Made by a program: the position numbers and the translations under genes
Shown here: piece after piece, positions 1 to 8,130 of the stretch
How the letters are laid out: the number at the start of each line of letters is the position of its first letter
How positions within the stretch are numbered: position 1 is the first letter of the stretch
Notes under the pieces: generated by a model
The model's input: the letters and a program-made list of their open reading frames with translations, nothing else
Told to the model about the DNA's origin: nothing
Databases searched by the model: none
Source of the DNA: an uncultured Alphaproteobacteria bacterium
Lineage (GTDB): Bacteria > Pseudomonadota > Alphaproteobacteria > Micavibrionales > Micavibrionaceae
Direction: 5' to 3'
Assembly: GCA_946481105.1 (NCBI GenBank)
Contig: CAMLMM010000013.1
Location: 1-32,595, forward strand
DNA length: 32,595 nucleotides

Positions 1-1791
1 CACCGCAATTACAAAATTCAGGAAGTCATCAAACGCGGTCAGATTATGCTGATCCAGGTGCAGAAAGAAGAACGCGGCAACAAAGGCGCGGCTGTCACCA
101 GCTATCTGTCCCTGCCGGGCCGTTATTGCGTTCTGATGCCGAACTCCCCGCGTGGTGGTGGCGTGTCGCGTAAAATCGCGAGCTTTGCCGAACGCAAACG
201 TATGCGCGAAATCCTCCGTGAACTGGGTACGCCGGACGGCATGTCCGTTATCCTGCGTACTGCAGGTGTTCAGCGCGAACAGGATGAAATCAAGCGCGAT
301 CTCGATTACCTCGTCCGCCTGTGGAATAACATCCGTGAACTGACGCTCAAATCTTCCGCGCCAGCGATTATTTATGAGGAAAGCAATCTGGTGAAACGCG
401 CCGTGCGCGACATCTATGCCAACGATATCGAAGAAATTCAGGTTGCTGGCGAAGAAAGCTTTAAACAGGCGCGTGAGTTCATGAAACTCCTGATGCCGTC
501 TAGCGTCAAAAAGGTCGAACATTATCAGGATGACCGTTATCCGCTCTTCCACCGTTACCAGGTCGAAAACCAGATCGCCGAAATGGGCGAGCCGGTCGTC
601 AATCTCCGTTCAGGTGGTTACCTGGTTATCAATCCGACCGAAGCTCTGGTGTCAATTGACGTCAACTCGGGTCGTGCGACCAAGGAGCGACATATCGAAG
701 AAACAGCGCTGAAAACCAACCTCGAAGCTGCGGAAGAAGTGGCGCGTCAATTGCGTCTGCGTGACCTTGGCGGTCTGGTCGTCATCGACTTTATCGACAT
801 GGAAGATCACCGTAATAACGGCAAGGTCGAACGGAAACTGCGCGACGCGCTGTCCACAGACCGCGCCCGCATCCAGGTGGGACGCATTTCATCCTTCGGC
901 CTGCTGGAGTTGTCGCGTCAACGTCTGAACCCAAGCCTGACCGAAGCGCAATTTGAAAAATGCCCGCATTGTAAAGGTGTCGGTTATATCCGTACGATTG
1001 ACTCGGCGGCTATTCTGGCGCTGCGTTCGCTCGAAGACGAAGGCATCCTCAACCGTGCCGCACAGGTATTCCTGTCGGTGCCGAACGAGGTGGCCCTGTA
1101 TATCCTCAACCAGAAGCGCGAAATGCTGGCTGATATAGAACGCCGTTACGGCTTCGCAGTTTATGTACGTGTGGACGAAGAACTGGCGCCGACCGGATTC
1201 AAACTTGAAACCGTGAAAGCGGCTGAAGGCGATTCTGAAGACGAAGATGATGTTGTCAGCGCCGAATCCGGTGATAATAATGAAGAGTCTTCTGATGATG
1301 AATTATCCGATGCCAATGGTAATGTTGTCGAAGGCGAAGACGCGCGCCCAGATGATCGTGGCAACCGCCGGGGTGGACGTGGCCGGGGACGCGGGGGTCG
1401 TGACCGTAATAATGGTAATGGCGGCGAACGTGAGGAAAATAACAATGGTGGCGGACGCAACCGTGGCGGGCGTGGCCGCGGGCGTGGCGGACGTGATCGT
1501 GGGCAACAACCGCAATCAGGCGAAGAATCGGGCGCATCGGTAAACGAGAACGCACCGTCGGAAAATTCCACGCCAGAGTCTGCGCCTGTGGCTTCGGCTC
1601 CGGCCCCATCATCCAATTCAAGTTTCCGTGCCAAGCGGTTCAGTTCGCGCAAATCCACATCGGATAACGCTGCAACTGAAGCTGCGCCCGCCATCGTTGC
1701 AGCGACGCCGTCTAACGATACTGGCGCCAACGATGCAGGTGAATCCGGCGAGTCCAAGAAAAAAGGCTGGTGGAACCGGTTAATTGAATAG
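1..1791 (+). CDS. rne: Ribonuclease E, 3' part (5' end outside window)
   Basis: This is the single-strand endoribonuclease that initiates mRNA decay and rRNA processing and scaffolds the RNA degradosome. The reading frame is open from base 1, so the start lies upstream; 596 residues are present (numbered from base 1). The visible part begins in the S1 domain. The catalytic aspartates matching E. coli D303 and D346 are D220 (SIDVNSGRA) and D263 (VVIDFIDM), and the Zn-link is CPHC at 321-324, exactly 101 residues after D220 as in E. coli. After about residue 400 the protein becomes an acidic then RGG/RG-rich disordered tail with a 13-residue motif occurring twice. It ends in KKKGWWNRLIE, which resembles the GWW motif by which Caulobacter RNase E binds PNPase. 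The conserved Zn-link argues for E/G family identity, and the long tail favours RNase E over RNase G. Confidence 0.95.
   Translation, partial: HRNYKIQEVIKRGQIMLIQVQKEERGNKGAAVTSYLSLPGRYCVLMPNSPRGGGVSRKIASFAERKRMREILRELGTPDGMSVILRTAGVQREQDEIKRDLDYLVRLWNNIRELTLKSSAPAIIYEESNLVKRAVRDIYANDIEEIQVAGEESFKQAREFMKLLMPSSVKKVEHYQDDRYPLFHRYQVENQIAEMGEPVVNLRSGGYLVINPTEALVSIDVNSGRATKERHIEETALKTNLEAAEEVARQLRLRDLGGLVVIDFIDMEDHRNNGKVERKLRDALSTDRARIQVGRISSFGLLELSRQRLNPSLTEAQFEKCPHCKGVGYIRTIDSAAILALRSLEDEGILNRAAQVFLSVPNEVALYILNQKREMLADIERRYGFAVYVRVDEELAPTGFKLETVKAAEGDSEDEDDVVSAESGDNNEESSDDELSDANGNVVEGEDARPDDRGNRRGGRGRGRGGRDRNNGNGGEREENNNGGGRNRGGRGRGRGGRDRGQQPQSGEESGASVNENAPSENSTPESAPVASAPAPSSNSSFRAKRFSSRKSTSDNAATEAAPAIVAATPSNDTGANDAGESGESKKKGWWNRLIE
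1369..1500 (+). repeat. Duplicated RGG box in the RNase E tail
   Basis: The 13-residue string RGGRGRGRGGRDR is encoded twice, at 1369-1407 and 1462-1500, separated by an Asn/Gly/Glu-rich spacer. The two copies differ at many third codon positions, so the repeat is kept at the protein rather than the DNA level. RGG boxes are a known RNA-binding and condensate-forming sequence type. Confidence 0.85.
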
Positions 1792-1815
1792 GATCATAGA
1801 AAAATAGAGGGGACT

Positions 1816-2451
1816 ATGATGATACGTGCATCACGGATTTTTATTTCCAGTCTGGCTTTGCTGCTGGCTATGCCGGTAGCTTATGCCGAAGAGGAAAATA
1901 TTACGCCGGTCACCAAGGCTGAAACTGCGAAGCCGGCCCCGAAAGCTGCGTCAGTGGAAACACCCGTAACTAAATGGGAAAAAGCTACGGATAAGCTCAC
2001 ATTGGAACTGAAGGGCAACCAGTTGAAGCAATTTGCCGCGATTGAAAACAGTTACCGCACTATCCGGGCGGTGGACGATGTGCAGATGTCGGTCTCACGT
2101 GCGGTGACGTCCTGTTCGAAAGCCAATAAAGACTCAGCCGCTGATTACGACGCCAAATATACGGTATGGAAAGAAGCCTTGCGCCCGGTTATGAAAGATG
2201 CACGCGCCAAGCTGGATAAGATGGTGTTGTTGCAGGATTACGCCCAGCCATCGCAGGTGCGGGCGCATCTAAAACTTCTGGATGCTGCCGTCGTCTATCG
2301 CAATCAGGGCATAAAAACGGTTCCGGTTCAGGAAAAATCGGCGTGCGACAAACTGGTTGAAAACATGGACGACACCCGTGATGAACTGGTGAAGCTGTTG
2401 ACCGATGCACTGGCGTTGAATAAACCCCTGAAAACTTCTGCGGACGAATAA
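1816..2451 (+). CDS. Exported protein of unknown function
   Basis: I do not recognise the family. The N-terminus is a clear signal peptide: a short basic start, a hydrophobic stretch (FISSLALLLAMPVAYA) and a likely cut after AYA, giving a periplasmic protein of about 185 residues. After a Lys/Ala/Pro/Thr-rich linker (about residues 30-55) the rest is predicted mostly helical, with two cysteines (in TSCSK and SACDK) that could form a disulfide. Two ATGs stand in tandem. AGGGG at 1808-1812 is 3 nt from the first and 6 nt from the second, so translation may begin at 1819. The gene lies 24 nt after RNase E and 2 nt before the next gene, so cotranscription with the glycosyltransferase is likely. 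Confidence 0.75.
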   Translation: MMIRASRIFISSLALLLAMPVAYAEEENITPVTKAETAKPAPKAASVETPVTKWEKATDKLTLELKGNQLKQFAAIENSYRTIRAVDDVQMSVSRAVTSCSKANKDSAADYDAKYTVWKEALRPVMKDARAKLDKMVLLQDYAQPSQVRAHLKLLDAAVVYRNQGIKTVPVQEKSACDKLVENMDDTRDELVKLLTDALALNKPLKTSADE

Positions 2452-2453
2452 GA

Positions 2454-3491
2454 ATGCGCGTGCTCCAGGTAATGGCCGGGGCGGCTCAGGGCGGCGCGGA
2501 AACGGCTTTCGAAGATATCTGTCTGGCCCTGCATGAAGATGGCGTTGAACTGCGCGTTGTCATGAAAGGCAATAATGTCGGACGTCATGCCCGCCTGCGC
2601 GACGCCGGTATCGACGTGACCCTGTTACCGTTTGGCGGCGCGGTCGATGTCTATACATCCTGGCGTCTGAAGAAAATTATCCGTGATTATAAACCACAAA
2701 TCGTTCAGACATGGATGTCGCGTGCGGCGATGAAAACCCCGCGTGTGCCGGGTGTGGTGAATATCGCGCGGCTCGGTGGCTATTATAATCTGAAATATTT
2801 CAAGACGATGGACTATTTTGTGGCGAATACGCCGGATATCCAATCGTATCTGCTGCGTGAAGGTGTCGCGCCCGGGCTGGTGGCGCATATCAACAATTTT
2901 GCGCCGGAAGAAAAAGCGGCGCAGCCCGTCAGTAAAACGGAACTGCATACGCCGGAAACAGCCAAGGTGGCGGTTGCGCTGGCGCGTTACCATCCGGTGA
3001 AGGCACTGGATATTCTAATACGTGCTGCTGCTCCCATTGATAACCTGCATATCTGGCTGGCCGGGCAGGGCGATGAAGAACAGAGTTTGCGCCAACTGGC
3101 CGTTGATCTGAATGTGGCTGACCGTATCCATTTTCTTGGCTGGCGGAATGACCGTGCCGCGCTGCTGAAAGCATCGGATATCTGTGTGGTGCCATCCCGT
3201 TCCGAACCCTTCGGCAATGTAATGGTGCAGGCTTGGGCGCAGCGTGTGCCGCTCATCTGTTCCAATTCACAAGGCCCGGCGCAATATGCGCGACCGGGGC
3301 AGGACTGCCTGATGTTCCCGATTGATGACGTGGCCGAACTGGAAAAATCATTGCGGGTTGTGCTGGATGATAAAGAACTGGCGACACGCCTTACCGATAA
3401 TGGATATGCGCGTTACCTGAATGAATTCAGCAAGGAAAAGACTGTGGCCGCCTATACGGATTTTTACCGGGCCGTGCTGGAACGCGCGTAA
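2454..3491 (+). CDS. GT4-family glycosyltransferase
   Basis: This is a 345-residue GT-B fold glycosyltransferase that should move a sugar from a nucleotide donor onto a lipid or glycan acceptor at the cytoplasmic membrane. The first Rossmann domain opens with VLQVMAGAAQGGAET (residues 3-17), typical of GT4. The second domain has FLGWRND (about 227) and the donor-binding block SRSEPFGNV (248-256). The usual E-x7-E pair is E251 and Q259 here, so the second glutamate is replaced by glutamine. There is no membrane segment. The start codon follows the previous stop by 2 nt, suggesting translational coupling with the exported protein upstream. The last 28 nt overlap the convergent ctaA gene. The acceptor cannot be told from sequence; LPS or capsule is a guess. 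Confidence 0.85.
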   Translation: MRVLQVMAGAAQGGAETAFEDICLALHEDGVELRVVMKGNNVGRHARLRDAGIDVTLLPFGGAVDVYTSWRLKKIIRDYKPQIVQTWMSRAAMKTPRVPGVVNIARLGGYYNLKYFKTMDYFVANTPDIQSYLLREGVAPGLVAHINNFAPEEKAAQPVSKTELHTPETAKVAVALARYHPVKALDILIRAAAPIDNLHIWLAGQGDEEQSLRQLAVDLNVADRIHFLGWRNDRAALLKASDICVVPSRSEPFGNVMVQAWAQRVPLICSNSQGPAQYARPGQDCLMFPIDDVAELEKSLRVVLDDKELATRLTDNGYARYLNEFSKEKTVAAYTDFYRAVLERA

Positions 3492-4456
3492 AACAGCGCC
3501 ATCACCATCAGCGTGAGCAGAACCACCGCCCCCAGTTGATGCAAGACCGCCACCGGAATCCAGACGACGCTCAGGAGTGTGGCGATACCCAGTCCGATCT
3601 GAACCAGCACCCAGAAACTCAGCATACGTCCAAGTTTTTTGTCAAAACGGCTTATCATCATCCCGAAGGCAAAAACACTCAGCCCGGTCAGCATAGCGAG
3701 GCAGCGGTGAACAAACTGCACACTGGCCGAATCGGACAGAAACGGGGCATGTCCCAGTTCCGGCGGGGTCAGGCGTTCGCCCATCAACGGGAAAGTGTTA
3801 TACATCATCCCGGCATCCAGCCCGGCGACAAACGCGCCCCAGATAATAGTCAGGGCGACAAGAAGCAGCGAGGCATAACCATGCATCCGCATGCCACGCG
3901 ACACATTCCACCCGCGTAGGGGGCAACAGGCCTGCAGCCCGGTCACAATCAAGGCACTGTAGATAAGCAACGCAAGCGACAGATGCGCCGCCAGTCGGAA
4001 ATGCGATACATTAGGTTCATGGGATAAGCCACTTTTAACCATGAACCAGCCCAGTGCACCCTGCGCGCCACCGAGGATAAAGAGGGCGATATATTTCGGG
4101 CGTTGTGGCTGCGGTATCCATCCTTTGGCCATGAAGAAGATAAACGGCACGGCGAAGGCGATACCGATCAAGCGGCCCCAGAAACGGTGAAACCATTCCC
4201 AGAAATAGATGCCCTTGAAGTCATCCACCGTCATCCAGCTATGTTTCGCTGAAAATTCGGGGGTGGCTTGATATTTATCAAACTCAATTTGCCAGTCGGT
4301 GTTATTGAGTGGTGGAACAGTCCCGGTGACGACATTCCATTCGGTAATTGACAGGCCGCTTTCGGTCAGGCGGGTAATGGCACCGATACCGGTCATGGCC
4401 ATAACCATAAAGGCGCAGGTGAAGAGCCAGATGGCTAAAATTCGTGCGTGGGGCAT
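3464..4456 (-). CDS. ctaA: Heme A synthase (CtaA/Cox15)
   Basis: It oxidises the C8 methyl of heme O to a formyl group, making heme A for aa3-type cytochrome oxidase, in the cytoplasmic membrane. The 330-residue protein has about eight hydrophobic segments and the family start GIGAITRLTESGLSITEW (23-40). The four conserved heme-ligand histidines are visible at H90 (EWFHR), H158 (RLAAH), H250 (FVHR) and H306 (VLHQ). The long soluble loop after the first membrane segment and the EWFHR motif fit the Cox15-like type 2 enzymes of alphaproteobacteria and mitochondria. Its 3' end overlaps the convergent glycosyltransferase by 28 nt, and it is divergent from the ferredoxin-NADP reductase across a 72-nt gap. 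Heme A synthesis needs electrons from ferredoxin in mitochondria, so this neighbour is suggestive. Confidence 0.93.
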   Translation of the reverse strand: MPHARILAIWLFTCAFMVMAMTGIGAITRLTESGLSITEWNVVTGTVPPLNNTDWQIEFDKYQATPEFSAKHSWMTVDDFKGIYFWEWFHRFWGRLIGIAFAVPFIFFMAKGWIPQPQRPKYIALFILGGAQGALGWFMVKSGLSHEPNVSHFRLAAHLSLALLIYSALIVTGLQACCPLRGWNVSRGMRMHGYASLLLVALTIIWGAFVAGLDAGMMYNTFPLMGERLTPPELGHAPFLSDSASVQFVHRCLAMLTGLSVFAFGMMISRFDKKLGRMLSFWVLVQIGLGIATLLSVVWIPVAVLHQLGAVVLLTLMVMALFYARSSTAR

Positions 4457-4466
4457 GTTTCAGGTC

Positions 4467-5566
<1,100 letters not shown>

Positions 5567-5567
5567 T

Positions 5568-6785
5568 ATGGGCAAACGCGTTCTGCTTGCCTGGGAACTG
5601 GGTGATAATTTCGGACATGTCGCCAAGCTGATAAAAATCGGCACGGTGCTTCGGGAGCGCGGCTTTGATCCTGTACTCTCCCTGCAAAATCTGGCTGGCG
5701 TTGCGCCGCTTATCGAACATGTGGATATGAAGCTGCTCCAGTCGCCTCATGCGCGGGTGAAACCGCCGCAGGATTCGACGCGGCCCGTGCTGACCTATGC
5801 CGATGACCTGCGCCCCTGTGGTTACGATCGGCCGCTTGAGCTGGCGGCGTTACTGCGGGCCTGGGACGGCATGCTCGATTTGGTCAAACCCGATATCCTG
5901 ATTGCGAATTCAGCCCCGACGGCCCTGCTTGCGGCGCGGCGTTACCCGGATATCATGAGGGTATCGGTAGGACTTGGTTATGAAGTGCCAGATCTCGCCA
6001 CGCCCATGCCTGCACTGCGGTACTGGGAAACACCGGATATGAAGGTGCTGGCTGACCATGAACAATCCATTCTCGGCAATATTAACCAGGCACTCACCTC
6101 GCTCGGGCATGGCACGCTTTCGGGGCTGCGCGATATGCTGGAAACCGACATGTCTTTTATTATGACGTGGCCGGAACTTGACCACTATCCGTCACGCAAA
6201 ACTGGGGAATATGTCGGTCCGTTTTATGTCGAGGATACAGGCGTTGATGCGGACTGGCTGCCGCGTCAGGAAGGCCGTGCGCGCATATTCGCCTATCTTT
6301 CGCATGGGCACGATATAGGCCCTATTATCCGGGCGCTGCAATCGATGAAAGGCCAAGATGTTATTCTGGTGACGCGCCGCCTGTCGGCGGATAATCTGAA
6401 AACTCTGGCCGGGTTCCCGCATTTACGTGTTTATACCGATCCGGTAAAAATTTCACCTTTAACATCCGGCGCTGACTTATGTATTACGCATGGCGGCAGC
6501 GGTACTTTTGTCCAGTTTATGATGGGTGGCGTACCTCAACTGATTTACCCGAACCATATCGAACAATTAATGGCTGCGCGTCGAATGGAAATGCTGGGCT
6601 GCGGTCTGGTGGGGCAGACGCAGGGCAAGCCGGAAAACGCCATTCAGGCCATTCAAAGGATACTGACTACGCCATCCTACCGTACCAAAGCCCTGGAATG
6701 GGCCGCCACGCGTCAGGAGCATAACGTGAATGGCCAAGCTGTGATAATTGCCGACCGGATTGCGGCGGCGGTGGCACAGAAATAG
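5568..6785 (+). CDS. GT1-like (UGT/MGT fold) glycosyltransferase
   Basis: A 405-residue GT-B protein with the layout of UDP-glucuronosyl/MurG-like enzymes. The N-terminal domain has LGDNFGHVAK (11-20), with H17 in the place of the catalytic histidine. The C-terminal domain has the donor site ITHGGSGTFVQFMMGGVPQL (306-325), including H308, followed by PNHIEQLMAARRMEMLGCG. No signal peptide or membrane segment is seen, so it is likely cytosolic or peripheral. Its start lies 1 nt after the reductase stop, so it is translationally coupled. Donor and acceptor cannot be deduced; relatives glycosylate lipids, sterols or small molecules. Its place in the operon gives no obvious link to electron transfer. 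Confidence 0.8.
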   Translation: MGKRVLLAWELGDNFGHVAKLIKIGTVLRERGFDPVLSLQNLAGVAPLIEHVDMKLLQSPHARVKPPQDSTRPVLTYADDLRPCGYDRPLELAALLRAWDGMLDLVKPDILIANSAPTALLAARRYPDIMRVSVGLGYEVPDLATPMPALRYWETPDMKVLADHEQSILGNINQALTSLGHGTLSGLRDMLETDMSFIMTWPELDHYPSRKTGEYVGPFYVEDTGVDADWLPRQEGRARIFAYLSHGHDIGPIIRALQSMKGQDVILVTRRLSADNLKTLAGFPHLRVYTDPVKISPLTSGADLCITHGGSGTFVQFMMGGVPQLIYPNHIEQLMAARRMEMLGCGLVGQTQGKPENAIQAIQRILTTPSYRTKALEWAATRQEHNVNGQAVIIADRIAAAVAQK

Positions 6786-6787
6786 AC

Positions 6788-6820
6788 TTCCTTTTATCCT
6801 GAACTACCTTTAAAAAGGAA
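6788..6820 (+). promoter_or_regulatory. Hairpin that can sequester a ribosome binding site
   Basis: TTCCTTTT (6788-6795) is perfectly complementary to AAAAGGAA (6813-6820) with a 17-nt loop. The 3' arm contains AAGGAA, the Shine-Dalgarno of the GTG-started membrane protein gene 9 nt downstream. Folding would hide the site; the stem is AT-rich and modest. Confidence 0.4.
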
Positions 6821-6829
6821 AAGAAAATA

Positions 6830-7714
6830 GTGGGATGTTTCGTGGGTCAGTTTCAGTTCGATATAATGGATGCTGCCGGGTACGGATATTACCGTGTCTG
6901 GAAAGAGCGGGCTTATCTGTTCAAGCTGGCGGTCGTACCGCTTTTTATTAAATTTGCCTGCATGGTGGCGGTGATTGCCATGAACCTGGATTCCAATCTG
7001 CTGAGGGCTGGATTAGTGTTACTGCCGGGTGATATCGCGCTGGGCTGGCTGATGGCACAGTTCATGCGCACGGTGCTGAAAGACGAACGCTGGCCCATGA
7101 TGTTGAAAGAAGCGCCGGATGAAAGCGACTTCGCCCGGTTGCTGTTGCGGGCAAGGGGTATTATGTCGGCCATGATTATCTTTGTGCTGGTGGCGATGGC
7201 GGGGAAATTTGTGCTGTATGCGGTATTGACCGGCTTGTCGAGCAGCAATTTGATCCAGCTTGAAGGTGGTGAGCCAGTCCTGACAGGAGTGGAAACTGCA
7301 TCGAGTCCGTATGATCCTTTGATTTTTTTAGGGTCGATAGCTGCCTTGGCGGCGCTGATCTGGAGCTACCGTCTTATCTGGCTTCCCATTCCGTTCTCGG
7401 TGCTGATGATGCCATCTGATTACCTGAAAGCGGTCAGGGGCTTTTCTTCCTCGGTGCGGATGATGGTGCTTTACTTTTGCTGCATGACGCCGTTAATGCT
7501 GACCAGCATTGTGCTTATCAGAATTGTTTACGGCGCTTTCGACATGCTGGGGGATGCGGGGGAAATGCCTGCGCAGTTTTTCTCGATTTTGATTCGCGTT
7601 ATGACGGAAATTGTTGTCACGCTGGTGTCGGCAACAGCGATGTGCTGGGCCATGAAGTCATTTTTGCCGATTGCGCCAACAGCGCTGAAAGATTTCCCGA
7701 AAAAGGCCGATTAA
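6830..7714 (+). CDS. Polytopic membrane protein of unknown function
   Basis: I do not recognise this 294-residue protein. It has about five to six hydrophobic segments (approximately residues 32-52, 57-78, 112-138, 165-190, 208-232 and 250-275) and no catalytic motif I can name. The start is GTG, supported by AAGGAA (6815-6820) 9 nt upstream. A basic, aromatic stretch precedes the first segment (YGYYRVWKERAYL), which fits an inside N-terminus. It sits 44 nt after the glycosyltransferase and 2 nt before the ferredoxin, so it is probably in the same transcript. Its base composition is like its neighbours. It could be a small integral membrane component or a YIP1-like protein, but that is a guess. 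Confidence 0.75.
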   Translation: MGCFVGQFQFDIMDAAGYGYYRVWKERAYLFKLAVVPLFIKFACMVAVIAMNLDSNLLRAGLVLLPGDIALGWLMAQFMRTVLKDERWPMMLKEAPDESDFARLLLRARGIMSAMIIFVLVAMAGKFVLYAVLTGLSSSNLIQLEGGEPVLTGVETASSPYDPLIFLGSIAALAALIWSYRLIWLPIPFSVLMMPSDYLKAVRGFSSSVRMMVLYFCCMTPLMLTSIVLIRIVYGAFDMLGDAGEMPAQFFSILIRVMTEIVVTLVSATAMCWAMKSFLPIAPTALKDFPKKAD

Positions 7715-7716
7715 TT

Positions 7717-8040
7717 ATGTTTATCTATGTGACTGATTTTGACGGGGTGGAACATAAGCTCGAAGCGATTGAGGGCTGGCGTGTCATGGAAATCATCCGC
7801 GATTATGGCCTGCCGATTAAGGCCGAATGCGGGGGGGCCTGTCTGTGCGGCACCTGTCACGTCTATGTCGACCCGGCCTGGCTGGGCAGGCTTTATCCGA
7901 AAACGGACGATGAAAATGACCGTCTGATGGAAGATGCGGTGGGTGTTGAAGATAATTCGCGTCTGTCGTGCCAGATTTTAATGTCCGAGGCACTGGACGG
8001 GTTGCGAGTCATAATGGCTCCCGGTTCGCGTAAAGATTAA
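7717..8040 (+). CDS. Adrenodoxin-type [2Fe-2S] ferredoxin
   Basis: A 107-residue ferredoxin that carries single electrons between a reductase and an acceptor in the cytosol. The cluster ligands follow the adrenodoxin pattern C38-x5-C44-x2-C47 and C85 (ECGGACLCGTCHVY ... RLSCQI); C42 is an extra cysteine inside the loop. The segment DENDRLMED (66-73), the acidic interaction helix of adrenodoxin-like proteins, is present. The reading frame continues upstream of the ATG at 7717, but that extension lies inside the membrane protein gene, and MFIYVTDFDG matches the usual N-terminus. The start is 2 nt after the previous stop. The reductase three genes upstream and heme A synthase beyond it suggest a NADPH-reductase-ferredoxin-CtaA chain, as with Arh1-Yah1-Cox15 in yeast. 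Confidence 0.92.
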   Translation: MFIYVTDFDGVEHKLEAIEGWRVMEIIRDYGLPIKAECGGACLCGTCHVYVDPAWLGRLYPKTDDENDRLMEDAVGVEDNSRLSCQILMSEALDGLRVIMAPGSRKD

Positions 8041-8055
8041 CCATAAGATAAATAT

Positions 8056-8064
8056 TTATCCACA
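8056..8064 (+). promoter_or_regulatory. Consensus DnaA box upstream of lptD
   Basis: TTATCCACA is a perfect 9-mer DnaA box. It lies 6 nt before the -35 box of the predicted lptD promoter. I see no second box nearby, so this is a possible regulatory site, not an origin. The chance of one such match in a window this size is not negligible. Confidence 0.35.
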
Positions 8065-8070
8065 GACTGG

Positions 8071-8099
8071 TTGACTTTGGACCGCATATTCCAGAGAAT
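8071..8099 (+). promoter_or_regulatory. Promoter of lptD
   Basis: TTGACT (8071-8076, 5/6 to consensus) and GAGAAT (8094-8099, 4/6) are 17 nt apart. Transcription would begin near 8106, about 25 nt before the ATG at 8131. This supports 8131, and not the in-frame TTG at 8071, as the lptD start. Confidence 0.5.
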
Positions 8100-8130
8100 A
8101 AAAAGCTGTTTTACTTTTTTCATATCATAC

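Noticed and set aside
1161..1757. A 198-codon antisense open frame opposite the RNase E tail
   Set aside because: It mirrors the low-complexity acidic and RGG codons of the real gene, giving Ser/Pro/Arg runs and no recognisable protein.
7477..7716. An 80-codon upstream extension of the ferredoxin frame
   Set aside because: It lies inside the membrane protein gene in another frame, and the ferredoxin family starts at the ATG at 7717.
8056..8064. A replication origin at the DnaA box
   Set aside because: Only one box is present, with no AT-rich unwinding region with clustered boxes and no dnaA, hemE or parAB gene nearby.
8071..8130. A TTG start 20 codons upstream for LptD
   Set aside because: The TTG is part of the TTGACT -35 box of the predicted promoter, and the ATG at 8131 gives a normal signal peptide.
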